From positions 1 to 64,000 of the forward strand of contig NZ_VCEJ01000004.1 in NCBI RefSeq assembly GCF_005860805.1: a stretch of DNA of 64,000 nucleotides, read 5' to 3'. Under the pieces are notes generated by a model that searched no databases, was not told the origin of the DNA, and saw only the letters and a list, made by a program, of their open reading frames with translations. The first letter of the stretch is position 1. Each line of letters opens with the position of its first letter. This document shows, one piece after another, positions 52,946-61,467 of the stretch. The translations under genes were made by a program, and so were the position numbers. This stretch comes from Dyadobacter luticola. Its GTDB lineage: Bacteria > Bacteroidota > Bacteroidia > Cytophagales > Spirosomataceae.

Positions 52946-54226
52946 ATGCGTAAATATCTTTCAATAGGTTTAAGCTTGGCTATCGTTTTAATCTTTCTAT
53001 ATACCCTTTTTAAAAACGCCCAAAACACGCCTTCCTTTGATGATTACGACACCACGCTGAATTTTATCCGCCGCTTTTATTTCGATAATAACCCTATAAA
53101 TGTTCAAAAAGATATCCTCCTGAGCCGGCACAACGAGCACAGGATCGTTTTTTCAAAAGCTGCTGCAGCGATTTATTTCTACATCTTTCATGAGATCAAT
53201 TTCAGACATCTTATATTGTTTCAAAATATTCTGCTAATTGCCTTTTTTGGATTATTGCTGGTTTTATTGAAACAAAAGAAATTGCTCGTGCCCGAAACCG
53301 TCCTGCTCTCCGCCGCCTTTCTTTTCAGCTTGGGTTTCTGGCAGGTAACATTTTACTATTGGGGAGGAATTCAGCATTATACGGTATTTTTCTGCTCCTT
53401 TCTTTGCCTGTTTTTGCTTAATCAAACAACCCATCCGGCGAGCTGGAATTTTTTATTTTCCGTCATCGCGGCTACGGTCGGCGTCATTTCTTTTGGCAAC
53501 GGTTTTCTTGCACTTTTTCTCGGAGGCTTTCTGTTGGCCGTCCATCGCCGGTGGAAGTTGCTGGCAGCCTGGACAATTATAGGTATTGCGCTGCTGACAT
53601 TCACCTTTTTCTACCAGCCTCCGGCCGAAAATGACGCGCTCGTAGGATTCAATGTGGAATGGATGGCGCGTTTGTTGTTTACGTTCCTCGGAAGTTTCCT
53701 GTATATCAACCCAGGTACCGGACAAAATATGAATATCCTGGTCTGTATGCTGGCAGGCTTGCTTGTCTTTCTGACCTGGATCTGGCTATTTTTCAAAGGA
53801 TATGCATTCAAAAATCCGCTGCTTTACAGTCTATTTTCCTTACCAGTGCTGACAGCGATCATCGTAGCGATTTCCAGGTTTGAAACAAAAGCAGCAGGCG
53901 GCATCGCTCCGAGGTATATGTTCTTTACAGCGACGATACCCGTTTTTTTGATACTGATTTTAATGGATTTAAAAATCCTGAAAACGAAACATTTGCAGAT
54001 CCTGGGTGCATTTGCTGCGCTGATCTGGGCGGGATCTTACTATTATAATGTACGTGCCCTGGAAAAGTCAAATACACAGATCGCAGCTACGCTTCGGAAG
54101 TGGGAAGCCAATCGGAGTACGTCTTTGATCGACGGTAATAAATCGGCCGAATTTTCGGAAATACTGACCTGGGCGGTGGACAAAAAGGTGGTCACATTGC
54201 CTGGCGGAGAGGTGGTTTCAAGATGA
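52946..54226 (+). CDS. Polytopic membrane protein, GT-C-like
   Basis: 426 aa with about ten membrane helices. After helix 1 comes a loop with SFDDYDTTLNFIRRFYFDNN and SRHNEHRIVFSKAAAAIYFY; acidic residues in this first loop are typical of GT-C glycosyltransferases and GtrC-type proteins. The long C-terminus is cytoplasmic or periplasmic (RKWEANRSTSLIDGNKSAEF). It is the first of three genes that appear to serve glycan assembly (followed by a GT2 and a DUF5672 gene). Specificity unknown. Confidence 0.65.
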   Translation: MRKYLSIGLSLAIVLIFLYTLFKNAQNTPSFDDYDTTLNFIRRFYFDNNPINVQKDILLSRHNEHRIVFSKAAAAIYFYIFHEINFRHLILFQNILLIAFFGLLLVLLKQKKLLVPETVLLSAAFLFSLGFWQVTFYYWGGIQHYTVFFCSFLCLFLLNQTTHPASWNFLFSVIAATVGVISFGNGFLALFLGGFLLAVHRRWKLLAAWTIIGIALLTFTFFYQPPAENDALVGFNVEWMARLLFTFLGSFLYINPGTGQNMNILVCMLAGLLVFLTWIWLFFKGYAFKNPLLYSLFSLPVLTAIIVAISRFETKAAGGIAPRYMFFTATIPVFLILILMDLKILKTKHLQILGAFAALIWAGSYYYNVRALEKSNTQIAATLRKWEANRSTSLIDGNKSAEFSEILTWAVDKKVVTLPGGEVVSR

Positions 54227-54306
54227 AGAGAATGTGAATGTTGCTTCCCGGCTTTTGAAAAAGGGGGCATTAAGTGTTAAATTTCGATTTTGTACTCAAA
54301 TTTTAA

Positions 54307-55293
54307 ATGCCAATTATGGTTTCAGTGGCTATGTGCACTTACAACGGGGCGAAGTATTTGCCCGAACAGTTGAAGAGCATTGCTGACCAGACAGTTTTGG
54401 TGGATGAACTAGTGGTGTGCGACGACCGGTCCAAGGACGATACGATCGCGATCATTCAGGCATTCGCCGCTACCAGTAAATTTCCGGTCCATATTCATAT
54501 CAACGAGCAAAACCTCGGCTCGACCAAAAATTTTGAAAAATGCCTCTCATTATGCCAGGGAGACATTATTTTGCTCACCGATCAGGACGACAGATGGCGA
54601 AATGACCGGGTGGAAAAGCAGGTAACTTATCTGAATCAAAACCCGGATATCGACGCAGTTTTTTCCGACGGAATGATCATGGATGATTACTCCGAACCCG
54701 TCGGCAAGACGATGTGGCAGGAAATTGAATTTGATAAAAACGGTCAGAACAGGTGGAAAAGCGGGAAACCCTACGAAATCCTGTATACCGGATTTGTAGT
54801 AACCGGCGCCACGATGGCTATCCGGAAATCCTGCCTCGAAAGGCTCGTACCATTTCCAACACACGTCCCCGACCTCATCCACGATGCCTGGATGGCCGTG
54901 GTGCTGAGCTTGCAGGGAAAGATTGATTTTATTCCGGAACCATTGATTTACTACCGGATGCATTCCACGCAGCAGGTCGGTTTTGGAAGTAAAATCGAGA
55001 AGGTGCAGCTGAAAGACCGTTTTGTGCGGGACCGCGAAAGAAAACTGGCCCCGCTGAGAGAAAAGGCTGATAAGCTGAATGAGCTATACCTGCTGCTCCG
55101 CGCCATCCCTTTTGTGCCGCGCGAAAAGTTGCTCAAACTGTATTTGTCGCAGAAACATTATTATACCCGCGCCTCGCTTCCCGGCAACCGGCTCCGCAGA
55201 TTAAGTCCGGTTTTGAACCAGGTACTGAGAGGTTATTACCGGTTTAGCAGCAAGGATTGGTGGCTGCCCGCGATGGGCGATTTGTTTGAATAA
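54307..55293 (+). CDS. GT2 family glycosyltransferase
   Basis: 328 aa. GT-A motifs: VSVAMCTYNGAKYLPEQLKS, VVCDDRSKDDT and the metal/acceptor segment LLTDQDDRWRNDRVEKQV. YRMHSTQQVGFGS follows, seen in rhamnosyltransferase-like enzymes of O-antigen synthesis. The C-terminal 90 residues are basic and helical and may touch the membrane surface. The ATG at 54307 is used; another ATG three codons later is possible. The DUF5672 gene follows after three bases. Confidence 0.9.
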   Translation: MPIMVSVAMCTYNGAKYLPEQLKSIADQTVLVDELVVCDDRSKDDTIAIIQAFAATSKFPVHIHINEQNLGSTKNFEKCLSLCQGDIILLTDQDDRWRNDRVEKQVTYLNQNPDIDAVFSDGMIMDDYSEPVGKTMWQEIEFDKNGQNRWKSGKPYEILYTGFVVTGATMAIRKSCLERLVPFPTHVPDLIHDAWMAVVLSLQGKIDFIPEPLIYYRMHSTQQVGFGSKIEKVQLKDRFVRDRERKLAPLREKADKLNELYLLLRAIPFVPREKLLKLYLSQKHYYTRASLPGNRLRRLSPVLNQVLRGYYRFSSKDWWLPAMGDLFE

Positions 55294-55296
55294 ATC

Positions 55297-56058
55297 ATGG
55301 GAAAAAGCATGCTCGACAAATCTTCTGTGGCTGTAGTTATACCGGTATACCAACCGTTTCTCACTGAAAATGAGGAGATTTCGTTGCAGCAATGTTTGAA
55401 AGTTTTGGCAGGATATCCGATCAAAATCATCAAGCCGCGCAGTCTCAGTGTTGACTTTATTACAAAAAAATATTCCTCAATCGAAGCCATCTCGCTGGAC
55501 AGCCAGCATTTTGAAGGCATTGCTGCCTACAACCGGCTGCTGATTTCCCTGGATTTTTACAAACAGTTTTCAGCATTCAAATTCATGCTGATTTACCAGC
55601 TCGATGCATTCGTTTTTCGTGACGAGCTGCTTCAATGGTGCCAGGAAGGATACGATTACATTGGCGCGCCGTCGCTGCATAATCCTGAATTTGACATATT
55701 ACCTGCCGCGTCTGCTCAGACTTTCGCGGATGCATTATCAAGCCGCCGGTTTGTTTTAAATGGCGGGCTTTCGCTGCGGCACATTCCGGCATTTATCCGG
55801 TATCTAAAAATTTACAATACATTTTATCCAGCCTGGGTCGGGAATGAGGATATGTTGTTTTCGCAGGAAGCTACGCGGCTCATTCCCATGAAATTATTCC
55901 TGAAAACGCCCTCCTGGCAGGAAGCGCTGCGTTTTGCTTTTGAAAAAAGTCCTGCTGCTACTTACGAGCTGACTGGCCACCAGCTACCTTTCGCCTGTCA
56001 CGCCTGGGAGCGCTACGATCCCGGATTCTGGTCTCGATTTATTCCTGAGAACCAGTAA
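55297..56058 (+). CDS. DUF5672 domain protein, probable glycosyltransferase
   Basis: 253 aa. The N-terminal strand AVVIPVYQPFLTENEEISLQ looks like a GT-A start. The core YQLDAFVFRDELLQWCQEGY and YIGAPSLHNPEF, then NGGLSLRHIPAFIRYLKIY and WVGNEDMLFSQEA, match DUF5672, a GT-like family common in polysaccharide loci. The LDAF segment occupies the place of a DxD motif. It starts three bases after the GT2 stop, so the two are coupled. Confidence 0.8.
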   Translation: MGKSMLDKSSVAVVIPVYQPFLTENEEISLQQCLKVLAGYPIKIIKPRSLSVDFITKKYSSIEAISLDSQHFEGIAAYNRLLISLDFYKQFSAFKFMLIYQLDAFVFRDELLQWCQEGYDYIGAPSLHNPEFDILPAASAQTFADALSSRRFVLNGGLSLRHIPAFIRYLKIYNTFYPAWVGNEDMLFSQEATRLIPMKLFLKTPSWQEALRFAFEKSPAATYELTGHQLPFACHAWERYDPGFWSRFIPENQ

Positions 56059-56145
56059 CTTAGATAGTTTAACAAATTTTAACAAACTATCAGGAATGTT
56101 CGGGCGTTCTTGCAGGTACTTATTTTTAACCATCGATTTAATACC

Positions 56146-57135
56146 ATGAAATTCAAATTGCTACTGGCATTTTCCGTCGCGATTATACTTTCATTCAAAG
56201 CCAGTTTTGGACAAATTACCGAGAATCCCAAGGTAGACGAGCAGTCGCAGCCTTATGTGAAGATCAAAAAAGTGGAGCTGACCGACAATTATACAATTGT
56301 CTATCTTCAATTTACGGAAACAAAATCCAGTCAGCCCCTTCCAAAACAATTCCGTTTTCCACTACCGCAAGGCCCCGATCAGCAATATAAATTTGGCGGC
56401 GGCAACGAAATCTGGCTCGATCCGGAGACAAGATTGTACAAGCCCGGTGAAATAGACAAGAAATTTAAATTCATCAAAGCCGAGAACATTCCGACCACCA
56501 AAAGAAGAGAAGTAACCTCCGGCGAAACCGTCGATTTTGTCGCGTATTTTGAGAGGTTAACGCCTGGTATTGAAGAGTTTGATTTTTACGAAGGTCGCAG
56601 TCAACAAGGCTCGCAATCATGGAATTTTTACGGGATACACGTTAAAAACCCTTTGAAAAAAGAGCAGGCTAAGACGCCAAAGCCGGTTGTAAAAACAACT
56701 GAGCCTGTTCAAAAACCGAAAGAAGAGCCAGTTGCGGTGGATACTTCAAATTCTGTCGCGGAAAAAGAAGAGCTGCGGGTTCCGAAAAAAGTAGGTGAAA
56801 CCATCGCCCTGCCGAACATTTATTTTGAAACTTCCAAGTTCACCTTATTGCCCGAATCCAACGCAGAGCTCGACCGGCTGGTGAAGATCATGGAAGAAAG
56901 TCCAACACTAAAAATCCGCGTGGAAGGACACACCGATAATGTCGGTGATTTTGACAAAAACCTGGAATTGTCCCGAAAAAGAGCCGAAGCCGTCAAATCC
57001 TATCTCACGGAAAAAGGCATCGAAGCCTCCCGCATCGAAGCCAAAGGCTACGGAGCCACCCGCCCCATCAGCAAAGGCAACGCAGAGGAAAGGAAGAAGA
57101 ACCGGAGGGTGGAGTTTGTGGTGACGGGGATGTGA
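56146..57135 (+). CDS. OmpA-family outer-membrane protein
   Basis: 329 aa from the ATG at 56146. Signal peptide ([20 protein letters not shown]), a beta-rich N-terminal domain (about 20-165), a Lys/Pro/Thr-rich linker (about 170-210) and a C-terminal OmpA peptidoglycan-binding domain. That domain shows [40 protein letters not shown] and the late [20 protein letters not shown] with RRVEF. It should tether the outer membrane to the wall. The GTCATT repeat array follows the stop. Confidence 0.93.
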   Translation: MKFKLLLAFSVAIILSFKASFGQITENPKVDEQSQPYVKIKKVELTDNYTIVYLQFTETKSSQPLPKQFRFPLPQGPDQQYKFGGGNEIWLDPETRLYKPGEIDKKFKFIKAENIPTTKRREVTSGETVDFVAYFERLTPGIEEFDFYEGRSQQGSQSWNFYGIHVKNPLKKEQAKTPKPVVKTTEPVQKPKEEPVAVDTSNSVAEKEELRVPKKVGETIALPNIYFETSKFTLLPESNAELDRLVKIMEESPTLKIRVEGHTDNVGDFDKNLELSRKRAEAVKSYLTEKGIEASRIEAKGYGATRPISKGNAEERKKNRRVEFVVTGM

Positions 57136-57140
57136 TAGGA

Positions 57141-57270
57141 TAGTCATTTGTGGTCATTTGGTCATTTGTTGTCAGGTATTGTCAGGAGTAGTCAGATGTT
57201 GTAAAATTCTAAAAACAACACCTGACTATAAATGACAATCAATGACCACTAATGACTACAAATCACCCCT
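57141..57270. repeat. Snap-back array of about 10-nt GTCATT units, copy B
   Basis: Direct units TAGTCATTTG, TGGTCATTTG, GTCATTTG, TTGTCAGGTA, TTGTCAGGAG and TAGTCAGATG run from 57141 to about 57203. After a spacer they return inverted (CACCTGAC, AAATGAC, CAATGAC, CTAATGAC) to 57270. It fills the gap between the convergent ompA-like and tpiA genes and could act as a two-way terminator or boundary. Confidence 0.85.
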
Positions 57271-57272
57271 TC

Positions 57273-58034
57273 CTACCTCGCCTTAATAATATTCGTAAAC
57301 TCTCTGGATTTAAGAGAAGCTCCGCCTACAAGTCCACCGTCGATGTCTGGTGAGGCGAAAAGTTCTGGCGCGCTGGCGGCTGTGACGCTGCCGCCGTAGA
57401 GGATGGAGATTTCTTCGGCAACATTCGCGCCATATTTGGAAGCAATGTGCTGGCGGAGTGCGGCGTGCATTTCCTGGGCTTGTTCTGCGCTGGCAGTCAG
57501 GCCGGTACCGATCGCCCAGATGGGTTCGTAAGCAATTACTACTTTAAGCAATTCTTCTTCCGTCAGGTGAAAAAGGCTTTCGGTGATCTGGTTTTTTACA
57601 AATCCGATGTAGTCTTCATTCTGGCGCTGATCCAGCGATTCGCCGCAGCAGAAAATCGGAGAAACCCCATTTGCAAGCGCGGTATTCACTTTTTCTGCCA
57701 GCAATGCATTGGTTTCATTGAAATATTGGCGGCGCTCGCTGTGGCCGATCAGCACATATTCCACGCCGATGGATTGCAACATTTGAGCGGAAATTTCGCC
57801 GGTAAATGCACCGGAAACTTTGTCGGAGCAGTTTTGCGCTGCTAGCGAAAAGTTAGGTGCATCCTCAATATATTTTTTGATGGTAGTAAGGTAAATGGCA
57901 GGAGGGCAAAGGATGATTTTGGCGTCATTTTGAACTTCATCTTTTGCCATATTAACCAACTCGGATGTGAGCGCAACTGCTTCATCCATCAGTTTATTCA
58001 TCTTCCAGTTACCGGCAACAATTTTCTTGCGCAT
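57273..58034 (-). CDS. tpiA: Triosephosphate isomerase
   Basis: Interconverts dihydroxyacetone phosphate and glyceraldehyde 3-phosphate. 253 aa from the ATG at 58034 (MRKKIVAGNWKMNK). Active-site residues: Lys in GNWKMNK, His in LIGHSERRQYF, Glu in VIAYEPIWAIGTG, and the phosphate loop ILYGGSV. The frame could reach 58085 but the family start is clear. Monocistronic. Its 3' end lies three bases from the GTCATT array. Confidence 0.97.
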   Translation of the reverse strand: MRKKIVAGNWKMNKLMDEAVALTSELVNMAKDEVQNDAKIILCPPAIYLTTIKKYIEDAPNFSLAAQNCSDKVSGAFTGEISAQMLQSIGVEYVLIGHSERRQYFNETNALLAEKVNTALANGVSPIFCCGESLDQRQNEDYIGFVKNQITESLFHLTEEELLKVVIAYEPIWAIGTGLTASAEQAQEMHAALRQHIASKYGANVAEEISILYGGSVTAASAPELFASPDIDGGLVGGASLKSREFTNIIKAR

Positions 58035-58073
58035 GAGAAATTTTTTATTGTGAAAAAAGGTCTTTTTACGCAA

Positions 58074-58081
58074 CAAAAGTA
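58074..58081 (-). promoter_or_regulatory. Promoter -7 box for tpiA
   Basis: Minus-strand TACTTTTG matches TAnnTTTG. The leader would be about 33 bases. Confidence 0.45.
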
Positions 58082-58320
58082 CCATAATTTCATCATTTGC
58101 ATGATTTTACAACTACTATAAAAATATTTCTGAAAGTTTGTACTTATGAAGATTTTTTTGTGTTTAATTGAGAAGAAAAATATTATTTTTACTTAATTAA
58201 CCAAATGGGTGCAATTTGAATACTAACGTTTACACAAGATATAAAGACAGAGTTAAGCCATTTATAATCAGCGTGTTTTGTATTGTTAACGTAGCAACTT
58301 GAAAAATAGATTTTAAAGAA

Positions 58321-58326
58321 AGGAGG
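58321..58326 (+). promoter_or_regulatory. Strong Shine-Dalgarno of the aspartyl protease gene
   Basis: AGGAGG, preceded by AAAGA, lies five bases before the ATG at 58332. Such sites are rare in Bacteroidota, and I saw no other of this strength in the window. Confidence 0.75.
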
Positions 58327-58331
58327 CCACG

Positions 58332-59600
58332 ATGAAAACGTCTAAGTGGTTATTTTTAGCGATTATACTTTTTACTACCCGCGCAGCATTAGCCAACTCA
58401 TCAGACATTCCCCCGGTTTCAGAGGAGCGGTATGGCTACTTTTTAGAAAAAAACCACAAATCTGCACGCATTCCCTTTGAACTGCATTCCAACCTGATCC
58501 TCATTTATGTGAAGATCAACGACACTGATTCCCTGCGTTTTATCCTCGACACTGGCGTTAGCTCGATCATTGTTACAGACCCCTACATTCTCAAACCCGA
58601 CAAGCTGCGTTTAACCCGGAAGGTTAATCTCACCGGTGCCGGCGAGGGAAAATCTATTTCAGCGCATGTGGCCATCGACAATCGTTTTGCGATGGGCCGG
58701 CTCAGGGCCAATCACCAGAACATTGTGGTGCTGGAAGACGATTTTCTCAGGCTTTCCGAATATGTCGGCGTGCCGGTACATGGCATTTTTGGTTATGAAG
58801 TGTTCAACAACTTCGTGGTAACCATGGACTTTGCCAAAAAAGAGCTGATCCTGATGCGCCCCGAAAAATATCATTACAAATCAAACAAAGGCGACAAGCA
58901 TCCGCTGATCATTGAGGATACCAAGCCTTTTACAGACGCGGTAACCCTCTTCGCCGACGGTCGCGAGCACCCGATCCGGGTTTTGATCGATACGGGCGCG
59001 GGTCATGCGTTGCTTTTGAACAACACGCCCAAAGAATCTTTCCGACTGCCCGAAAAAGTGATCCGTGCACAGCTGGGCCGCGGTTTAAATGGTGTAATCA
59101 ACGGAAATCTTGGCCGGATCGACCGGCTTCGGCTCGGCAGGTTTGAGATGGACAACATTGTAGCCTCTTTTCCGGACAGTATTTCTTTTGGTTCAAAAAT
59201 AAAAGAGGGCAGCGAGCGGCAGGGTAACATTGGCTGCGAGCTGCTGCGGCGGTTTAGGGTGACGATGAATTACCAGGAACGCTACATGGTGCTGAAACCG
59301 ATCAAAAGCCGGTTGCGTGAAAAATTCGAGCACGATATGAGTGGGATGGAAGTGCGCGCCGAAGGCAGGGACCTGCATTCGTATTTTATCAACCACATTG
59401 CCGACGATTCGCCGGCTTTGCGTGCTGGTTTACTCGAAGGTGATCAGCTGCTTTTTATCGACGATCAGTCGGCTTCCGAGCTGAATATCAGCGACATTTA
59501 CAAATTGATGCAGCGCGGCGACGGCAAGAACATCGACCTGCTGGTAAAACGCAAGGGGGATATTTTCTTTACCCAGATTACCCTGAAAAGAATGATTTAA
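58332..59600 (+). CDS. Retropepsin-like aspartyl protease with PDZ domain
   Basis: 422 aa. Signal peptide (about 1-21). Two retropepsin-like halves, each with the catalytic triplet: FILDTGVSSIIV (about 73-84) and VLIDTGAGHALLL (about 218-230). A C-terminal PDZ domain (about 350-420) holds DDSPALRAGLLEGDQLLFID. The two DTG triplets could form one pseudo-symmetric active site in a single chain. The substrate is unknown. A strong Shine-Dalgarno precedes it, unusual here. Confidence 0.88.
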   Translation: MKTSKWLFLAIILFTTRAALANSSDIPPVSEERYGYFLEKNHKSARIPFELHSNLILIYVKINDTDSLRFILDTGVSSIIVTDPYILKPDKLRLTRKVNLTGAGEGKSISAHVAIDNRFAMGRLRANHQNIVVLEDDFLRLSEYVGVPVHGIFGYEVFNNFVVTMDFAKKELILMRPEKYHYKSNKGDKHPLIIEDTKPFTDAVTLFADGREHPIRVLIDTGAGHALLLNNTPKESFRLPEKVIRAQLGRGLNGVINGNLGRIDRLRLGRFEMDNIVASFPDSISFGSKIKEGSERQGNIGCELLRRFRVTMNYQERYMVLKPIKSRLREKFEHDMSGMEVRAEGRDLHSYFINHIADDSPALRAGLLEGDQLLFIDDQSASELNISDIYKLMQRGDGKNIDLLVKRKGDIFFTQITLKRMI

Positions 59601-59632
59601 CTACATTTAAGCCAAACTAAAAACTGGCTTAT

Positions 59633-60289
59633 TTGGAACGCCTTATCGTAACGGAAGACGGCTCGCATTCTTTGTTCAGCGCACAATTCAATCAGCAATA
59701 TCATTCGCTTCAGGGTGCTTTGAATGAGTCAAAGCACATTTACATTAACCTCGGTTTGAAACCTTTTCTCGAAAATGCCACGGAAACCGTGCATGTTTTT
59801 GAAATGGGTTTTGGGACGGGGTTAAATGCTTTTCTGGCCTGGCAACTGGCCGACGCGCTGCAAAAGCCGGTACATTATATTTCCGTGGAAGCTTATCCGG
59901 TAACATTGGAAGAAGCTGCAACATTGAATTATGAGGCCTTAATTGGCGGCAGCGGATTTTTGAAACTGCACGAAGCATCATGGTCTGAAACTCATCAGCT
60001 TTCCGAATTTTTTATATTCCAAAAGGAAAATACCCACATCCAGGATTTCACATCGGACAAAATGTTTGATGTGATTTTTTATGATGCCTTCGATCCGCGC
60101 GCCCAGCCGGAACTCTGGACAGAAGAAATATTTTCAAGCGTAGCGGCCCAAACGCATCCGGGCGGCGTATTGGTAACATATTCTTCCAAAGGAATTGTAA
60201 AAAGAGCATTGGCGGCGGCCGGTTTTAAGGTGGAGCGGCACAAAGGTCCTGGCCGAAAAACGCATGTTTTGAAAGCGATCAGATCCTGA
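59633..60289 (+). CDS. mnmD: tRNA 5-methylaminomethyl-2-thiouridine methyltransferase, MnmD-like
   Basis: 218 aa. Stand-alone version of the MnmC methyltransferase half: it methylates the wobble uridine of tRNAs with SAM. Motifs: VFEMGFGTGLNAFLAWQLA (SAM loop) and DVIFYDAFDPRAQPELWTEE, plus GGVLVTYSSKGIVKRALAAAG. The start is TTG at 59633: an in-frame TAA lies 15 bases upstream and no ATG occurs before the SAM loop. No mnmC-type FAD domain is attached. Confidence 0.88.
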   Translation: MERLIVTEDGSHSLFSAQFNQQYHSLQGALNESKHIYINLGLKPFLENATETVHVFEMGFGTGLNAFLAWQLADALQKPVHYISVEAYPVTLEEAATLNYEALIGGSGFLKLHEASWSETHQLSEFFIFQKENTHIQDFTSDKMFDVIFYDAFDPRAQPELWTEEIFSSVAAQTHPGGVLVTYSSKGIVKRALAAAGFKVERHKGPGRKTHVLKAIRS

Positions 60290-60355
60290 GAACACCGGCA
60301 TTTCGCGTAGCCAGCATAATTTTTTAAGAAGCGGTCAGCATTAACACATTCAAAA

Positions 60356-60937
60356 ATGAATTACCAGGAAATTATAAGCCAGGAATTGAAAGAAGCGCAA
60401 AATGTGCTGGATAACTTTCTGAATGATCCGGCTAACATTGAAAAAATAGAAAGCGCGGCAACATTGATGGCGGAGGCGATCAATAACGGAGGGAAAATCA
60501 TTTCATGCGGAAATGGCGGGTCACATTGCGACGCCATGCATTTTGCCGAAGAACTCACCGGCCGGTACCGTGATAATCGCCGCGCACTACCTGCTATCGC
60601 GATTTCGGATGTGAGCCATATCAGCTGCGTGAGTAATGATTTTGGTTATGAATATGTGTTTTCAAGATATGTGGAAGCATTGGGCCAGCCGGGTGACATT
60701 TTGCTCGGGTTAAGTACCAGCGGAAATTCGGCCAACATTATCCGCGCCGTTGAAGCTGCCAAGTCCAAAGGCATGAAAGTGATCATTATGTCCGGCAAGG
60801 ATGGCGGGAAACTCGCCGGAATGTCCGACATTGAGATCCGCGTCCCGCATTTTGGCTACGCAGATCGCATTCAGGAAATACATATTAAAGTGATACACAT
60901 ATTGATGTTGTTGATTGAAAAAATGGTAATCGCTTAA
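60356..60937 (+). CDS. gmhA: Sedoheptulose 7-phosphate isomerase (GmhA/LpcA)
   Basis: First step of ADP-heptose synthesis for the lipopolysaccharide inner core. 193 aa, SIS fold. Motifs: [59 protein letters not shown] and [17 protein letters not shown]. Followed by a NUDIX gene after two bases (coupled), not by other heptose genes. Confidence 0.95.
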   Translation: MNYQEIISQELKEAQNVLDNFLNDPANIEKIESAATLMAEAINNGGKIISCGNGGSHCDAMHFAEELTGRYRDNRRALPAIAISDVSHISCVSNDFGYEYVFSRYVEALGQPGDILLGLSTSGNSANIIRAVEAAKSKGMKVIIMSGKDGGKLAGMSDIEIRVPHFGYADRIQEIHIKVIHILMLLIEKMVIA

Positions 60938-60939
60938 AA

Positions 60940-61380
60940 ATGAACGTCCGCCCCTCCGCTTTGATCATTCAGGATAACAAGGTTCTGACCTTGCGCTATT
61001 GTTATGGCGACTCGGAAGTATATGCATTGCCGGGTGGTAATCCTGATCCCGGAGAATGTTTGTCAGAGGCACTTTCGCGGGAGCTTCATGAAGAATTGGG
61101 TATTAAGGCAAAGGTGAGCGGGATGATTTGTTCGGGCGAAGTGATTTGGCCGGAAATCAAAAAAGAAACACTTCACATGGTGTTCCAGGCAGAAATTGCA
61201 TCCGGTACGCCTGTTTTAAATCCGGAAGAAACGACTGCGCTTGAAATAGTCTGGCTACCAATAAATGAGCTTGTTTCCAAACAGTTATACCCAAATGTCG
61301 GTACACAAATCCAGGCTTATCTTGATAAAAGCTGGGCCCCGGCGCACATTGGTACGCTCGTGCAACCTTATGTGAGCTAG
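60940..61380 (+). CDS. NUDIX hydrolase
   Basis: 146 aa. The NUDIX box GX5EX7REXXEELG is intact (GGNPDPGECLSEALSRELHE then ELG, about 30-52). These enzymes hydrolyse nucleoside diphosphates joined to another group. LWLPINELVSKQLYPN follows. Starting two bases after gmhA, it may act on a nucleotide or sugar-nucleotide, but substrate cannot be told from the sequence. Confidence 0.9.
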   Translation: MNVRPSALIIQDNKVLTLRYCYGDSEVYALPGGNPDPGECLSEALSRELHEELGIKAKVSGMICSGEVIWPEIKKETLHMVFQAEIASGTPVLNPEETTALEIVWLPINELVSKQLYPNVGTQIQAYLDKSWAPAHIGTLVQPYVS

Positions 61381-61436
61381 ACGTTTTTGCGCGACCATAT
61401 ATTCCTGTTGAGTTTCTATAAAAGAGAAACATACCG

Positions 61437-61444
61437 TACTTTTG
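61437..61444 (+). promoter_or_regulatory. Promoter -7 box for the SNF2 helicase gene
   Basis: TACTTTTG matches TAnnTTTG, 23 bases before the ATG at 61468. Confidence 0.45.
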
Positions 61445-61467
61445 CATTTTAAACGGAAGCAGGGTAA

